Shown here: positions 33,901-44,430 of the stretch, piece by piece
Position numbering within the stretch: position 1 is the stretch's first letter
How the letters are laid out: each line of letters starts with the position of its first letter
NCBI GenBank assembly: GCA_014218235.1
Contig: CM024757.1
Location: 144,101,371-144,165,370 of the forward strand
Source: Colocasia esculenta
Lineage: Eukaryota; Streptophyta; Magnoliopsida; Alismatales; Araceae
Direction of reading: 5' to 3'
DNA length: 64,000 bases
Translations under genes and position numbers: made by a program
Notes under the pieces: model-generated
Told to the model about the DNA's origin: nothing
The model's database searches: none
The model's input: only the letters and a program-made list of their open reading frames with translations

Positions 33901-34153
33901 GGACATTATGTATTTTATTTCAGCAATTTAGATTATGTGAACTTTTAGTTCTTTATTGTTAATTGCAAACTTCATGTAGTTAAATGTGGATGATGAATGA
34001 ATGAAGACAGTTGTCTTTTACTTCCGCTACTCTGTTATATATTCGCGTGTATCTCAGCTGTTTGTATCGTTTGGGTAAATGTCCCACTGTGAGGACTCTC
34101 TCTATACCGACGTGGGTTGGTATAACCGTACCGGTATAATGAGGGCCGTCACA
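30905..34153 (+). repeat. 3' LTR of GypB
   Basis: TGTAAGGCCCTC...GGCCGTCACA, 3249 bp, near-identical partner of 23011-26249 with differences mostly of one-base indels. No five-base duplication is seen outside the pair: CATTA lies on the left and AGTAG on the right. Confidence 0.93.
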
Positions 34154-35388
34154 AGTAGGATCTTGTTAGCATACGCAGTTCTAACAGTTCAAACTATATC
34201 AAATGGATGTTAAAACTGCTTTCTTAAATGGCTACATAAAAAGAAGTCTACGTTTCTCAACCACCCGCTTTGGGATCATGAAAACCAAACCATGTATTTA
34301 ATTGCACAAGCTCTCTATGGTTTGAAACAGGCCCCCGAGCTTGGTACGATCGTCTCAGTTCATTTCTGGTAAGCAAAAACTACTCAGAGGAAGGTGGACC
34401 AAACTCTTTTCCAAAGAAAGTTCGCAATCACATAATTGTTGTTCAAGTATATGTGGACGATATCATCTTTGGTTCCACTACCCTACACCGTGTGAAGAAT
34501 TTTCACAACATATGCACAGTGAATTTGAGATGAGCCTAATGGGGGAGCTTCAATTTTTTCTGGTTGCAGGTCAAACAGTTTGAAGATGGATTCTTCATTA
34601 ACCAAGAAAAATATGTCAAAGAACTTCTGAAGAAGTTTCAGTTTGAACAAGCTAAACATGCTTCAACACCAATGAGCACAAGCATTAAGCTGGAAAATGA
34701 TGAGAAAGGTAAAATGGTAGATGCTAAGCATTTTCGAGGTATGATTGGCTCACTCCTTTATCTTACTGCAAGTAGACCGGACATACAATTCAGCGTTTGT
34801 CTTTGTGCTAGATATCAATCTAGTCCAAGAGAAAGTCATCTAATTGCAGTTAAGCGAATTTTCAGATATCTCTCAGGTACACATGATTTGGGTCTTTGGT
34901 ATCCAGCAGGTAGTGGCTTCAACTTGGTTTCATATTCTGATGCTGACTATGCTGGATGTAAAATTGACAGGAAAAACCTAGTGGCTATTGCCAAATGCTT
35001 GGTGGTTGCATAGTTTCGTGGGCATCCAAGAAGCAACACTCGGTTGCACTCTCTACTGCAGAAGCAGAATATGTTGCTGCAGGGAGTTGTGCAACATAAG
35101 TGTTGTGGATAAAAAGTCAGTTGTGTGACTACAACATCGATTTGGATGCACACCTATCCTGTGTGACAACACTAGTGCAATCAATCTATCAAAGAATCCT
35201 ATTCAACATTCCAGAACGAAACACATAGAAATTCGTCATCATTTCTTGAGAGATGAAGTAGCCAATAGATCCTTCGAAATCAGTTTCATACCCACAGAGA
35301 AACAGTTGGCAGACATCTTTACCAAACCTCTAGCTGAAGATAGATTCACCACATTACGAAGAGAGTTGGGGTTGTGCAAATTGCAATG
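34154..35388 (+). pseudogene. pol: Copia RT (C-terminal part) and RNase H of CopC
   Basis: RT resumes as RILLAYA-type and FLKWLHKK-type sequence, then the catalytic VYVDDIIFGST at about 34445-34480. 34564-35013 is clean: KYVKELLKKFQFEQAKHASTP, MIGSLLYLTASRPDIQFSVC and YSDADYAGCKIDRK (RNase H start). After a shift, LCDNTSAINLSKNPIQHS and HIEIRHHFLRDE are readable, then QLADIFTKPL and a stop at about 35386. Damage amounts to several single-base shifts. Confidence 0.88.
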
Positions 35389-35860
35389 AAACTTAACTCA
35401 AATATTAAGGATATGCTCCTTGTGTCCACTAACCATGCGGTATATCAAATGGTGATGTGTGGAAGAACAAGTCATGCTTGTTTGGAAACTCTTACTATGC
35501 GTGAGAACATTCTCCGCCAAGTATCCATACTTATGTGACACACAAGGGACATGTACTCTATAATTGGAATTAGTTTTCTTTATGATTTGCCTATTCAAAC
35601 TCTCTTTAAATTTCTGAAACATCTTGTTGGTTTGTCTCTCTACATGCTTTGTGTTGTTGAGTGCGTGGTCTCTGTCTGCAAATGTCTTCATGAACTTGAG
35701 TCCTTTTGTTACAAATGGCACACTTTATGGGGGAGCAACTTAAGTTTCTCTGAATTCAAAATGTGGAGGGAATCATTCAAACTTTGTCTCTCTAAAATCC
35801 CTCACATTAATTGTTCACATCTGCCCTTCATTCTACCATTAAAACTGATCTGAACAAGTC
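35389..35860 (+). other. Non-coding tail after RNase H of CopC
   Basis: No credible protein. Contains the block (GGTATATCAAATGGTGATG, GTTTGGAAACTC, TTCTCCGCCAAGTATCC) that is also found twice, inverted, in CopA1 at 245-365 and 525-645. Its conservation between two copia families suggests a functional tail or leader for the downstream ORF. Confidence 0.55.
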
Positions 35861-35861
35861 C

Positions 35862-37063
35862 CTGTCGACAGGCTACAAGGGCCCTGTCGACAGCTAAGCC
35901 AGACAGAACACTGTTCATCTATCTATGTCTCCCTGTCGACAGATCTTCCTTTCCTGTCGACAGGTGCTCTGAAATATGTTTGCTCATGATCATTTCTTCA
36001 CCTAGTCTGTGAGCATCTTCCTGATTAACAACTAAGGTGTCTATCAGGTGTTAATGTATGATTGACCACACTACATACAATTGATATTTAAGCTATTCTC
36101 TATTTCACGATGATTTTTCCATACTATTCATGTAGGGTTTAGGTTCAATCATTTAGGAAACATCTCATCACTCTAAAGGATATCCATCTTACTCCTTTTA
36201 TATTAATCCTTCGTGAGCCAACATAGTCTCAATTTAGTTGATAAGTCTTTTGGTCATGGAAGTGCATGTCTAATATTGATTGGTAATCATATCACCAACT
36301 TGATTTTGGTCGTTACGACAATACTTGGAGAAAAGCTGCCTATTTCTACAAAAAAATAATATATATATATATATATTAAATAACAAATAATGTCAATCAC
36401 CATGAAGTTTGGGATAAATATAGAGCAATGTTGGTTATGCTAAGTAACCGGGAGATGGGCATCACAATTGTCTGCCCTCGCGTCAAAAGGCCAACTCATC
36501 ATCTCTGTACAACGGTATGATGGAAACTTCCACTAATTGACTGGGGGTATGGGCACAGGTAATGTCTATCCTCACATCAAAAGGTGTGACGTCTTCTTAA
36601 GTACCATTTCCTCCCATTGTATTTCAAAATAAATTTTTTTTTTTTGGGAATAGTGTGAAGCCTCCACTGAGTCATAATTTCAAAGGTCATTGGTCTTGTG
36701 ATTGTCTTGACATATAGATATCATTTCATGCATCATTTGTCTATTCACAAAATGGGGATTGTGTTGTCTTACAGTGTATTTATACAACAACGGGTAAGTG
36801 TGCAATATTCTTTGTTAAAGTGGGTGTTTTCTTAATGCTTTAACCTTAAATTCTGTGGGTATTATGCTAAAACCATTGGAGAATTGGTATGGTTTTTTTA
36901 TCCTTGTATATGGTAGGTTAACTTACATGATTCATCTCTTATACACCTTCATTTATCACCTGGAAGAAATTGCTCACAGCTTCAGTTCCAAAAATCTCCA
37001 AAATCTCAAACTGGCCATTTTCTGCAAGCGCCTATCGACAGGCACTAGGGTCCCTGTCGACAG
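35862..37063 (+). promoter_or_regulatory. Internal CTGTCGACAG pairs upstream of the extra ORF (CopC)
   Basis: Perfect CTGTCGACAG sites start at 35862, 35884, 35933 and 35954 (spacings 22, 49, 21). A further pair lies at 37032 (CTATCGACAG) and 37054 (spacing 22). The register is the same as in the CopC LTR arrays. About 90 bp after the last site is a TATA box CTATAAGA at 37153-37160, followed by a CT-rich leader and the ATG at 37337. Between 35970 and 37030 there is only AT-rich DNA with an (AT)n run near 36358-36377 and a T run near 36630. This is read as an internal promoter; transcription is not shown. Confidence 0.7.
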
Positions 37064-37336
37064 CCGGCGGCAGAAGTGTTTTTTTGGAAGTCCAACGGGC
37101 TAATCCGAAACCGGATTTGGTGGGATCCGACTCTTCACATACCCTCACCCTTCTATAAGAGGACCCCACACCCGTTTCCCTCTTCCTTCACTTCCAAAAA
37201 CCCTTCCTTCCCTCCCTCTCTTCAAATCCCCTCTCCAGGGCACCGGGAGAGCACCTCTGTCTCTCTGGTGTTTTTCTCTCTCTTCTCCGTCTCCTTTCTT
37301 TCTACCACAAGCTTCCACCTCAAGCAGCTCGAGATC

Positions 37337-38588
37337 ATGGCCCCTCCTGCCAAGAGATGGCCTCTCGTCGCCGCCCTCGCTCTCCTCGCGCAGGACAAGG
37401 TTCCAGGGCCTCCCCCGAACGCCGCTCAAAGCACCGGGAGGATCGTTTGCCAGAGCTGCTCATCCCTCCCAATCTCCAATTCAAAGTCACGCATTCCACT
37501 TTCACGAAGGTCACGCAGCCTCGCTACGTTGACTTCATCTCCTTGCAGGATTTCTTTCCAGGCCTTTTGCCTCTTTTTGACACTCAAGGTTGGTCACCTT
37601 TCTGCTACAGCCACAAAACCTACTCATCCTCTGCTGTCACGAAGTTTTACCATAATCTCCGAGCATCTACCATAGGTGATCTCTATACCCGTGTCAAGGG
37701 AAACTCCTTTCGCATTTCTCCCAATCTACTTTCAGTATCCCTGCAAATCCCAAACACCGGGGTTGACATCTTCGCACATCACCCTACCCCAGAGGAGTAT
37801 TATGCTCTCATTACTTCCAAGCCTTACGACCCCACGGATCGTAAGCAATTGAATGCTAATTCTTTTCCTCCACTTCATCGTCTCATCCACCACATTTTTA
37901 CCACTCTCATTGTCCCGAAGGATGGAAGTAGGGAACTCGTCACCTCTGTTCACAAGTCCCTTCTCCATAAGTTTTTGCGCTGTGAACAAATCAATCTCCT
38001 TGAACTCATGTGTTCAGTCCTCGTATATGCCTTGGCAATGCAAAGCGGTCAATGCCTTATGCATGTCAGCTCACCTCCCTCTTCCTGTTCCTTGGCATCA
38101 TAATTCCAGAAGGGGAGATGACCGTCTTGCAGGCCCGAAGCTCCTATGATCTGACTGCTATACAGAGGATGGGCTACAAGTTCGTGGATGGTATAGTAAC
38201 AAGGGATCTAAAGGGAAAGGGCCAAGCTGTCCCTGTGGATGAAGACGAAGCTGATGAGGCAGCTGATGAAGAGGTCGGTGAAAATGAAGATGAAGAAGAA
38301 GCCTCCCACTCTGAGCCACTAGATGCTATGGGAGAAGATGCAAGTCAACCTATAGATGATATTGCCACTGAGCCCTCTATTCGTGATCTCATAGATCAGC
38401 TGCACTTGCATATGACTACTAGATTTACCACTATCAATGCACGCTTGGACAAGATTGATACCAGCTTGGAAGACTTGGCTGATAATCAAGTCCGGCTCCA
38501 TCACCGGCTCAACAGACTCTCCACTCATGCTCCACAGACTCCTCAGGAACCAACACCACCGGGTCCTGATGATGATTCTAGAGTCTAG
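37337..38588 (+). CDS. Extra ORF of CopC, PF20167-like 'putative plant transposon protein', two frameshifts
   Basis: Sense-strand ORF between RNase H and the 3' LTR. The main frame is 37357-38103; an ATG at 37337 (MAPPAKR) lies in another frame just upstream and may be the original start. The core has AVTKFYHNLRA (residues 93-103), TRVKGNSFRISPNLL (111-125), HRLIHHIFTTLIVPKDGS (174-191) and HKFLRCEQINLLELM (204-218), the pattern of the PF20167 family found in and near plant retroelements. A shift near 38015-38040 moves it to the frame ending at 38588, which continues the domain (MPYACQLTSLFLFLGI), then an acidic region (38235-38310), a probable coiled coil (38390-38520) and a Pro-rich end. 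No signal peptide or membrane segment is clear. The biochemical function of this family is not known to me. Confidence 0.78.
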
Positions 38589-38849
38589 GTGTCCAGTCTC
38601 ATGTATTAAGTCCTCTGTTGTTCTCTTACTTTGATGCTCATGCAATGTCTTTCCCTTTCCAGTTATGTTTTACCTAGCATGTTATGTATGGCTCAATGCA
38701 AAATCAATGAAAATTCTTGTCTTCTTGCCTACTACATGTGTCTATGGTGTATGCTTTTGGATATTGACAAAAAGGGGAGAAAACTCAATTGTGCACTTGA
38801 TTATACTCGCTTAATTGATTAATTTTGTCATCATCAAAAAGGGGGAGAA
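38589..38849 (+). other. 3' tail and polypurine tract of CopC
   Basis: Non-coding tail with two purine runs, AAAAAGGGGAGAAAA near 38770 and AAAAAGGGGGAGAA directly before the 3' LTR. The second follows TTTTGTCATCATC, a context also seen before the CopA2 LTR. Confidence 0.8.
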
Positions 38850-40189
38850 TGTTGGGTTCACATTCCAAATCTTAAATACAACATGTTTTTGATGATGATT
38901 AATGATGAACAAAGTAAACAAGTGAACAATGTGAATTGAGTTTAAAGTTGCATAAGATCTGTACATATGACTTGTCACAATGTGTTGGCATAATGTTTAA
39001 TCTTTAAATGACTTTAATGTCTCACTAACTATGTTCATTATTTTAGGTGAGATGTGGGCAAGACGTGTACAAAGAACAAGGCTTAAATGATGAAGATATA
39101 CATGAAAAGCAAGCACCTGTCGACAGCAGGGAAGGTCCCTGTCGACAGCTAAACTCAAGCCAGAAGGCCAATCTTCAGAACAGATGAGCATGTCGACAGC
39201 ACCCCATATGCCTGTCGACGGGAAGAGGTTCCCAGAACCATGAAATCTTCTGTCTGTCTATGCCTGTCGACAGCACCCAATCGCCTGTCGACAGCAACTG
39301 CCTCCCAGAAGCTTTGAATGTTCTGCTTGCTTGCGCCTGTCGACAGGAGCACCCAGTGCTGTCGACAGACAAAGAAAGTCCACAAATACGGGAAGTCTTT
39401 GAGTTGCCATAGATGGTGTTTCCACAAACCACGACTCTCCATATGTAAACACCTCTATTTAAGCATCTTTTTGAAGACATTCACGTACACAAGCAGCCTC
39501 CAAGCAAGAACCCTAAAAAGCCTCTCAAGAAAAGTCTTGCACTACTGCTCTGCTTCTACCTGCTGCCCAGATCCAACAAGAGAAGTCTTCCGTGCAGCGG
39601 TGAAGTCTGAACGTCGTGGAGTCAAGCCTCTCCATCAACCTTTGGTCATCAAGACGAAGCTTGATCTACCCAGACGTTCATCAGAAGAGTTTTCAATTGG
39701 ATTTGATTCTCAACTCTCAACTCTTCTCTGTTTTACTCATATCCATACGTGTGTGTGTGTGTGTGTGGTGTTTCAAGCAGTCCTTGTGCTGATACATGTG
39801 TGTGTGTTGTTCTGATCGTGGTTACACATCAGAGAACACGTGTGTGGAGTTTTAGTTCCTAAACTAGCTCATAAGCAGATTGCTCTGCGTGTGTGTGTGG
39901 CCCGTGGATGTAGGATACACGAGTTGTGTATTCCGAACCACGTAAATCGTTGTGTCTCGTGGTTTGAACGTTTCTACGTTAGATGTTTGGTAGGCACGGT
40001 GCATTACACACGTCTAATCATCTGCTTGATATCTATCATCGAATCACACACATTCACACTAAGTCTAGTCCTTGCCAATTTCCAGTGATTTGTATCTTAT
40101 CGAAAAGAAGGCGTTAAGTGTTCTTAATAGATAGTAATCTATTCAACCCCCCCTTCTAGATTACTATATAGGGAATCCGCAACACTTCA
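38850..40189 (+). repeat. 3' LTR of CopC
   Basis: TGTTGGGTTCAC...CACTTCA, 1340 bp. It contains the CTGTCGACAG array from 39117 to about 39370, with the same pairing as the 5' copy, and TCTATTTAAG near 39453. One site reads CTGTCGACGG here. Confidence 0.93.
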
Positions 40190-40194
40190 TTGCT
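40190..40194. repeat. Right target-site duplication of CopC
   Basis: TTGCT, identical to 18173-18177 on the other side of the 22-kb nested insertion. Confidence 0.9.
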
Positions 40195-41422
40195 CACTTC
40201 CCTAGTCAGTAAGTAAGGAGTATTAGGCTTACTAGTTTCAAGGTAGGAACTGCACTTCTGGTCCAAAATGGGGAGGCCCAGTCGAAAGACTAAATCTTGC
40301 AGGGATTATTACGTAGACCAAGATTTGTTAGAGATGATTTGGGGGTAATCAGATATCAGAGCCATATGTGTGCCAAAGGATGAAGAAACCAGGTTGATGT
40401 TATTGTTAGAAGGGCACAAATCAATGTATTCAATTCACCCTAGCAGCACCAAGATGTACAGAGATCTAAAGAAGTAGTTCTGGTCGCAAGGTATGAAGGA
40501 AGACATTGCAGAGTTGGTGAGTAAATGTTTGACCTGCCAGCTAGTTAAGGCTGAGCACCAAAGACCAGTTGGTTTGATGCAAAAGATTGAAATTCCTATA
40601 TGGAAGTGGGATCAAATTAATATGGATTTTGTATCAGGTTTGCCTAGGACCAGAAGGAAGCATGATGCCATTTGGGTCATTGTCGACAGACTCACCAAGT
40701 CAGCACATTTTCTTGCTTTCACCAAAACCCAATTAGTGGAAAGCTTGGCTCAAATGTACATCAAAGAAATAGTGAGATTGCATGGAATTCCTATGTCCAT
40801 CATTTCTGACAAAGATTCTAGGTTTACAGCTAGGCTCTAGAGAGGCTTGCAATCAGCTTTGGGCACCCAGTTGAAATTCAGCTCAGCTTACCACCCCCAA
40901 ATTGATGGGCAATCTGAGAGAACCATCAAGACTCTGGAAGATACATGAGGGCTTGCAGTTTTGATTGGCAAGGTAATTGGGATGACCATCTACCATTGGT
41001 TGAATTTGCCTATAATAACAGTTACCATTCTAGTATTGATATGGAACCCTATGAGCATTGTATGGAAGGCCTTGTAGGACCCCCATTTGTTGGTCTGAAG
41101 TGGGGGACAAGAGTTTATTTAGGCTAGATCTGATTCAAGACTGTACAGAGAAGATAAGATTGATCAAGAGGAGGATCATGGAAGCACTATGCTGATAAGA
41201 GGAGAAGGTCGTTGGAATTCTCCATGGGAGAACATGTATTTCTAATAGTATCTCGGACTAAAGGGGTTTTAAGGTTCAGTAAGAAAGAAAAGCTCAGTCC
41301 TAGGTATGTGGGACCATTTGAAGTTCTGGCCAAAATTGGAATGGTGGCCTACCAACTTGCCTTATCACCATCATGGTCCCACATCTATAATGTCTTTCAT
41401 GTGTTGATGTTGAGGAAGTATG
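40195..41422 (+). pseudogene. pol: Gypsy integrase of GypA, 3' part of split element
   Basis: Resumes GypA after CopC. A degenerate zinc-domain region (about 40430-40550, with CLTCQLVKAEHQRP) is followed by the clean core 40493-40840 (MDFVSGLPRTRR, VIVDRLTKSAHFL, GIPMSIISDKDSRF). Further pieces follow: HPQIDGQSERTIKTLED near 40890-40945, FAYNNSYHSSI, and at 41212-41436 the GPF/Y module (SPRYVGPFEVL) ending in LMLRKYV. The element is cut at 41423 by the CopD LTR, so whether it had a chromodomain cannot be seen. Confidence 0.85.
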
Positions 41423-43568
41423 TGTTGGATCATTGACAATAGAGCTTTTCACCTAGAGGGGGGGGGGGGGTGAATAGGTGTTTTTCGTCGCGGAAGTTAA
41501 TTTTAACAACAACTTAACAGCACAATTTAGTTATGTTAGTCAAACCACAAAGGACACATAAATTTTATCCTAGTTCGGACCTTCCTTTCAATGGAGTCCT
41601 ACGTCCAGTTCCTAAGTCAAGCTTAGGATTTCACTATCTTTTCCAAAGATACAACACCTTGGTACTTACCGGTCTTCCCTTCTACACAAGGGGAATGATA
41701 TCCTGCCAGCTGCAACTAGCCTTCCCTTTACAAAGGGGAACAAACCGCCAAGACTACTTTGGCCTTCCCTTTTCTAGAAGGGACACACCCTACTCATGAG
41801 GTCTTCCCTTTCTCAAGGGGTGCACTTACTTTTGACAAAACTCCTTATGTGGAGGGCTAGACTTCAAAAGACTCCAACTAAAAGAATAAAGTAGAGAAAT
41901 TCTAGTCTGAAGAGAGACTTCCTAAGTCTAAGAGGAGAACCTTTACAAGGTGAGATGTGAACAGTTGTTTCACTGCATGCATAGGCAAGGCTGCAACGCA
42001 GTGCCCATGTAGTGTCTACGTAGAGGAAGCTTGACGTAGCACACTTGTAACTTTTTCACCTCTTCTCGTGTATGTGTTTGTATCTCTCTTGCTTGGTTGT
42101 GTATGGTTTGTTATCTCCCACACTCATGTGTTGTTCTTATTTCGACTAACTTTATATTTATAGCCTTCATCTTTATAGCCATTGCTTGATCTGTTTGAAT
42201 CTATCTATTGGAGAGATAATCGTTGCATGTATTCTTCTGGGGGCAACGTGCATGTCTTCTTCCGAGGGTGAGGTGCATGTCTTTTGCATTCACATTGATC
42301 AGTCAGTTCTTGTGCTAATGCTATTTTTTTTTTTATCCTAAACGAGACAAGTTCCAAGATATACTAGACTAGGTCTAGTATTTTAGCTACGGATATGATC
42401 ATAGGTACTTGTGAGATATTTCAAATATTGACGGCTATCTTCTATGCACTAACAATTAATGTTCTATGGAAAATGTTCTACACAACGATATTATAGAATA
42501 TGTAGTAGATAGAGATCGTGTAGTGTAGTTCTCACAAAAGACAGTGTGGATGTTCTTGTGGCAAATGTTCGAAGACCTTTTTCGTAGACTTTGACTAAGG
42601 CTTTCAAGATACGAATATGTTCATTCATGAGACAAAGCTATATGATAATACATATTTGAGAGCTTTTTTTGTAAAATGAGACTGAAATATAGAACAATTA
42701 AATTTAATCAATTTAAAAACTCGTATTTCAGAGTATAGTTGAAATCATGAATTTATATCTGAACTAGACATATAATCATGAATACAATTTTCTATAAATG
42801 AAGAATGTCATCAATATGATGAAAAATGTTAATGATACAGAGATATCATATAATTAATATATTCTTCATTTTATCTGATAAAGATATAATGTAACTTGTT
42901 GAGGTGACACTTCAGATATGACAAAATGAACTTCGTATATGATGAAGTAGACTTCGGATATGACGAGGTGGATTTGGATATGACGAGGTGGACTCATATA
43001 TCACAATTTCAACATGATCAGTCGAAGTGAAGTCTTCATGTTTTACTTCGCATATGACAAAGTGAACTTTGTATATGACAAAGTGAACTTCATATACCAC
43101 AATTTCAACGTGATCAGTCGAAGTGAAGTTTTCATGTTTTACTTTGCATATGACAAAGTAAACTTCATATATAATGAAGTGAACTTCAGATATGACGAAG
43201 TGGACTTCGAGGTGTACTTCGTATATCTTGATTTCAACATGATCAGCCAAAGTGAAGTCTTTGGTTTTACTTCGTATATGATGAAGTGAACTTTGGATAT
43301 GACGAAGTGGACTTCGTATATGACAAAGTGAACTTCGTATATTCTTTAGGCAAACGAAGTTATACTTAAGATTTCTGAGATGAATCACTTATATGACGAG
43401 GTATGCTTTAGAGATTTATTATATGATATGTAAGAGGAGAGAAATGTAGTATTTGACATGCTCTGATTATCAATAAATATCTGATTATTTTGTCATCTTC
43501 AAAACTTATTATATGTTATGGTTTGAATCTGTGAACGTGCAATGTATATTTTGAATAGAGGTTTAACA
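41423..43568 (-). repeat. 3' LTR of CopD
   Basis: Bounded on the plus strand by TGTTGGATCATTGAC (left) and GGTTTAACA (right), 2146 bp. The polypurine tract lies just outside on the right (minus-strand AAAAAGGGGGAG near 43570-43585). It matches 48964-50572. On the minus strand a TATA region CTATAAATATAAAG is near 42150-42163. A poly-G run of 14 at 41457-41470 is longer than in the other copy (7). The ACTTCG array is at 42909-43337. Confidence 0.87.
42909..43337. promoter_or_regulatory. ACTTCG(N)7CGAAGT array in U3 of CopD
   Basis: Motifs of the form ACTTCGTATATGACGAAGT start at 42909, 42930, 42951, 42972, 42992, then 43045, 43066, 43087, then 43141, 43162, 43183, 43204, 43216, then 43269, 43290, 43311 and 43332. 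Spacings are 21 (once 20, once 12) within groups and 53-54 between groups. The group spacers share TTTCAAC(A/G)TGATCAG and GTTTTACTT(C/T)G sequence. The truncated partner LTR keeps the first part at 50432-50572. Confidence 0.85.
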
Positions 43569-44430
43569 AACTCCCCCTTTTTGTTGATGACAAAATATAT
43601 ATATTAAAGTAAATGGAACATTAGAGCAAATAAGTACACATGTAAGAGACATGATGCAAAATCACTTATGATGTTTTCTCCCCCTTTCATTTATAACTTG
43701 TCTCCCCCTTTACATTACAGAGTTGCATTACATCTCTCCCCCTTTTTGTCATGTCAATGAAAATTGAGTGACAACTCATCATCAGTCAAGTATAAGGTTG
43801 AGGGAAATGCTTCATAGTAGGGAAGGAGAAATCTGTGAAGATTAGGTTCAGTACTCTACAGGTATCTGTCAAAAAGAGAAAAGTCCATATGGGCATTTAG
43901 ATCTAAAGAGCTTTTAAGAATGCAAGATGCCATTGATAAATAGTGTGGATAATGATTTGAGTTGGAGGTTTGAGATGAAATCTGATGAAGATAAATTCTT
44001 GTCTTTTGGACTGAAGGAAGAAGAAAGTATAGGTCATAGTCCATAAGTAGCATTCTTCCTGGGCATCATGCTTTGCTTTATAGTATAGGTTCAATCTGTC
44101 AGTCCAAAGTGGAGTGGAATGTCCCCCTAGGGTGGCATATTTGTGAGCAAAATAGTCATCAATGTCCCCCTCAAAAGAGGTGTACTCAGCAGAAAGAGTA
44201 GGGTAGCATTGATATCATTCATAGAGAGAGAGTTATTCCATTTGAGCCAGAATGAGCTAAATGGAATGAGTAAGAGAGGAGTTTTCTGGAAATAATAAGG
44301 AGACATTCGAGTAGGAGAGAGAGAATTGGCATTTGACTAGTTTCCTACATTGAGTTATGATGGCCATTGTGAGAATCTGTGTGGAGTTAGGACTAGCACC
44401 AATAGCTCCAATGAGAGAGGGATATTTGTC
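43569..44430 (-). other. 3' tail of CopD
   Basis: Non-coding on both strands as far as can be judged. Rich in CTCCCCC(T)TTT blocks on the plus strand (purine runs AAAAGGGGGAG on the minus strand) at 43570, 43678, 43700 and 43737, so several polypurine-like tracts precede the LTR. Confidence 0.6.

Noticed and set aside
23006..34158. Target-site duplication for GypB
   Set aside because: CATTA on the left and AGTAG on the right do not match; none is claimed.
35970..37030. Separate nested element between the two CTGTCGACAG groups
   Set aside because: Looked for terminal repeats, target duplications and coding motifs and saw none; only AT-rich DNA with an (AT)n run.
37145..37429. Antisense frame over the start of the extra ORF
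   Set aside because: Its sequence mirrors the CT-rich leader and basic N-terminus of the sense ORF; no domain and no promoter on that strand.
43014..43388. Frames rich in YDEV/YDKV or HIRS repeats
   Set aside because: They translate the ACTTCG-type array; the repetitive protein is a by-product of a DNA array.
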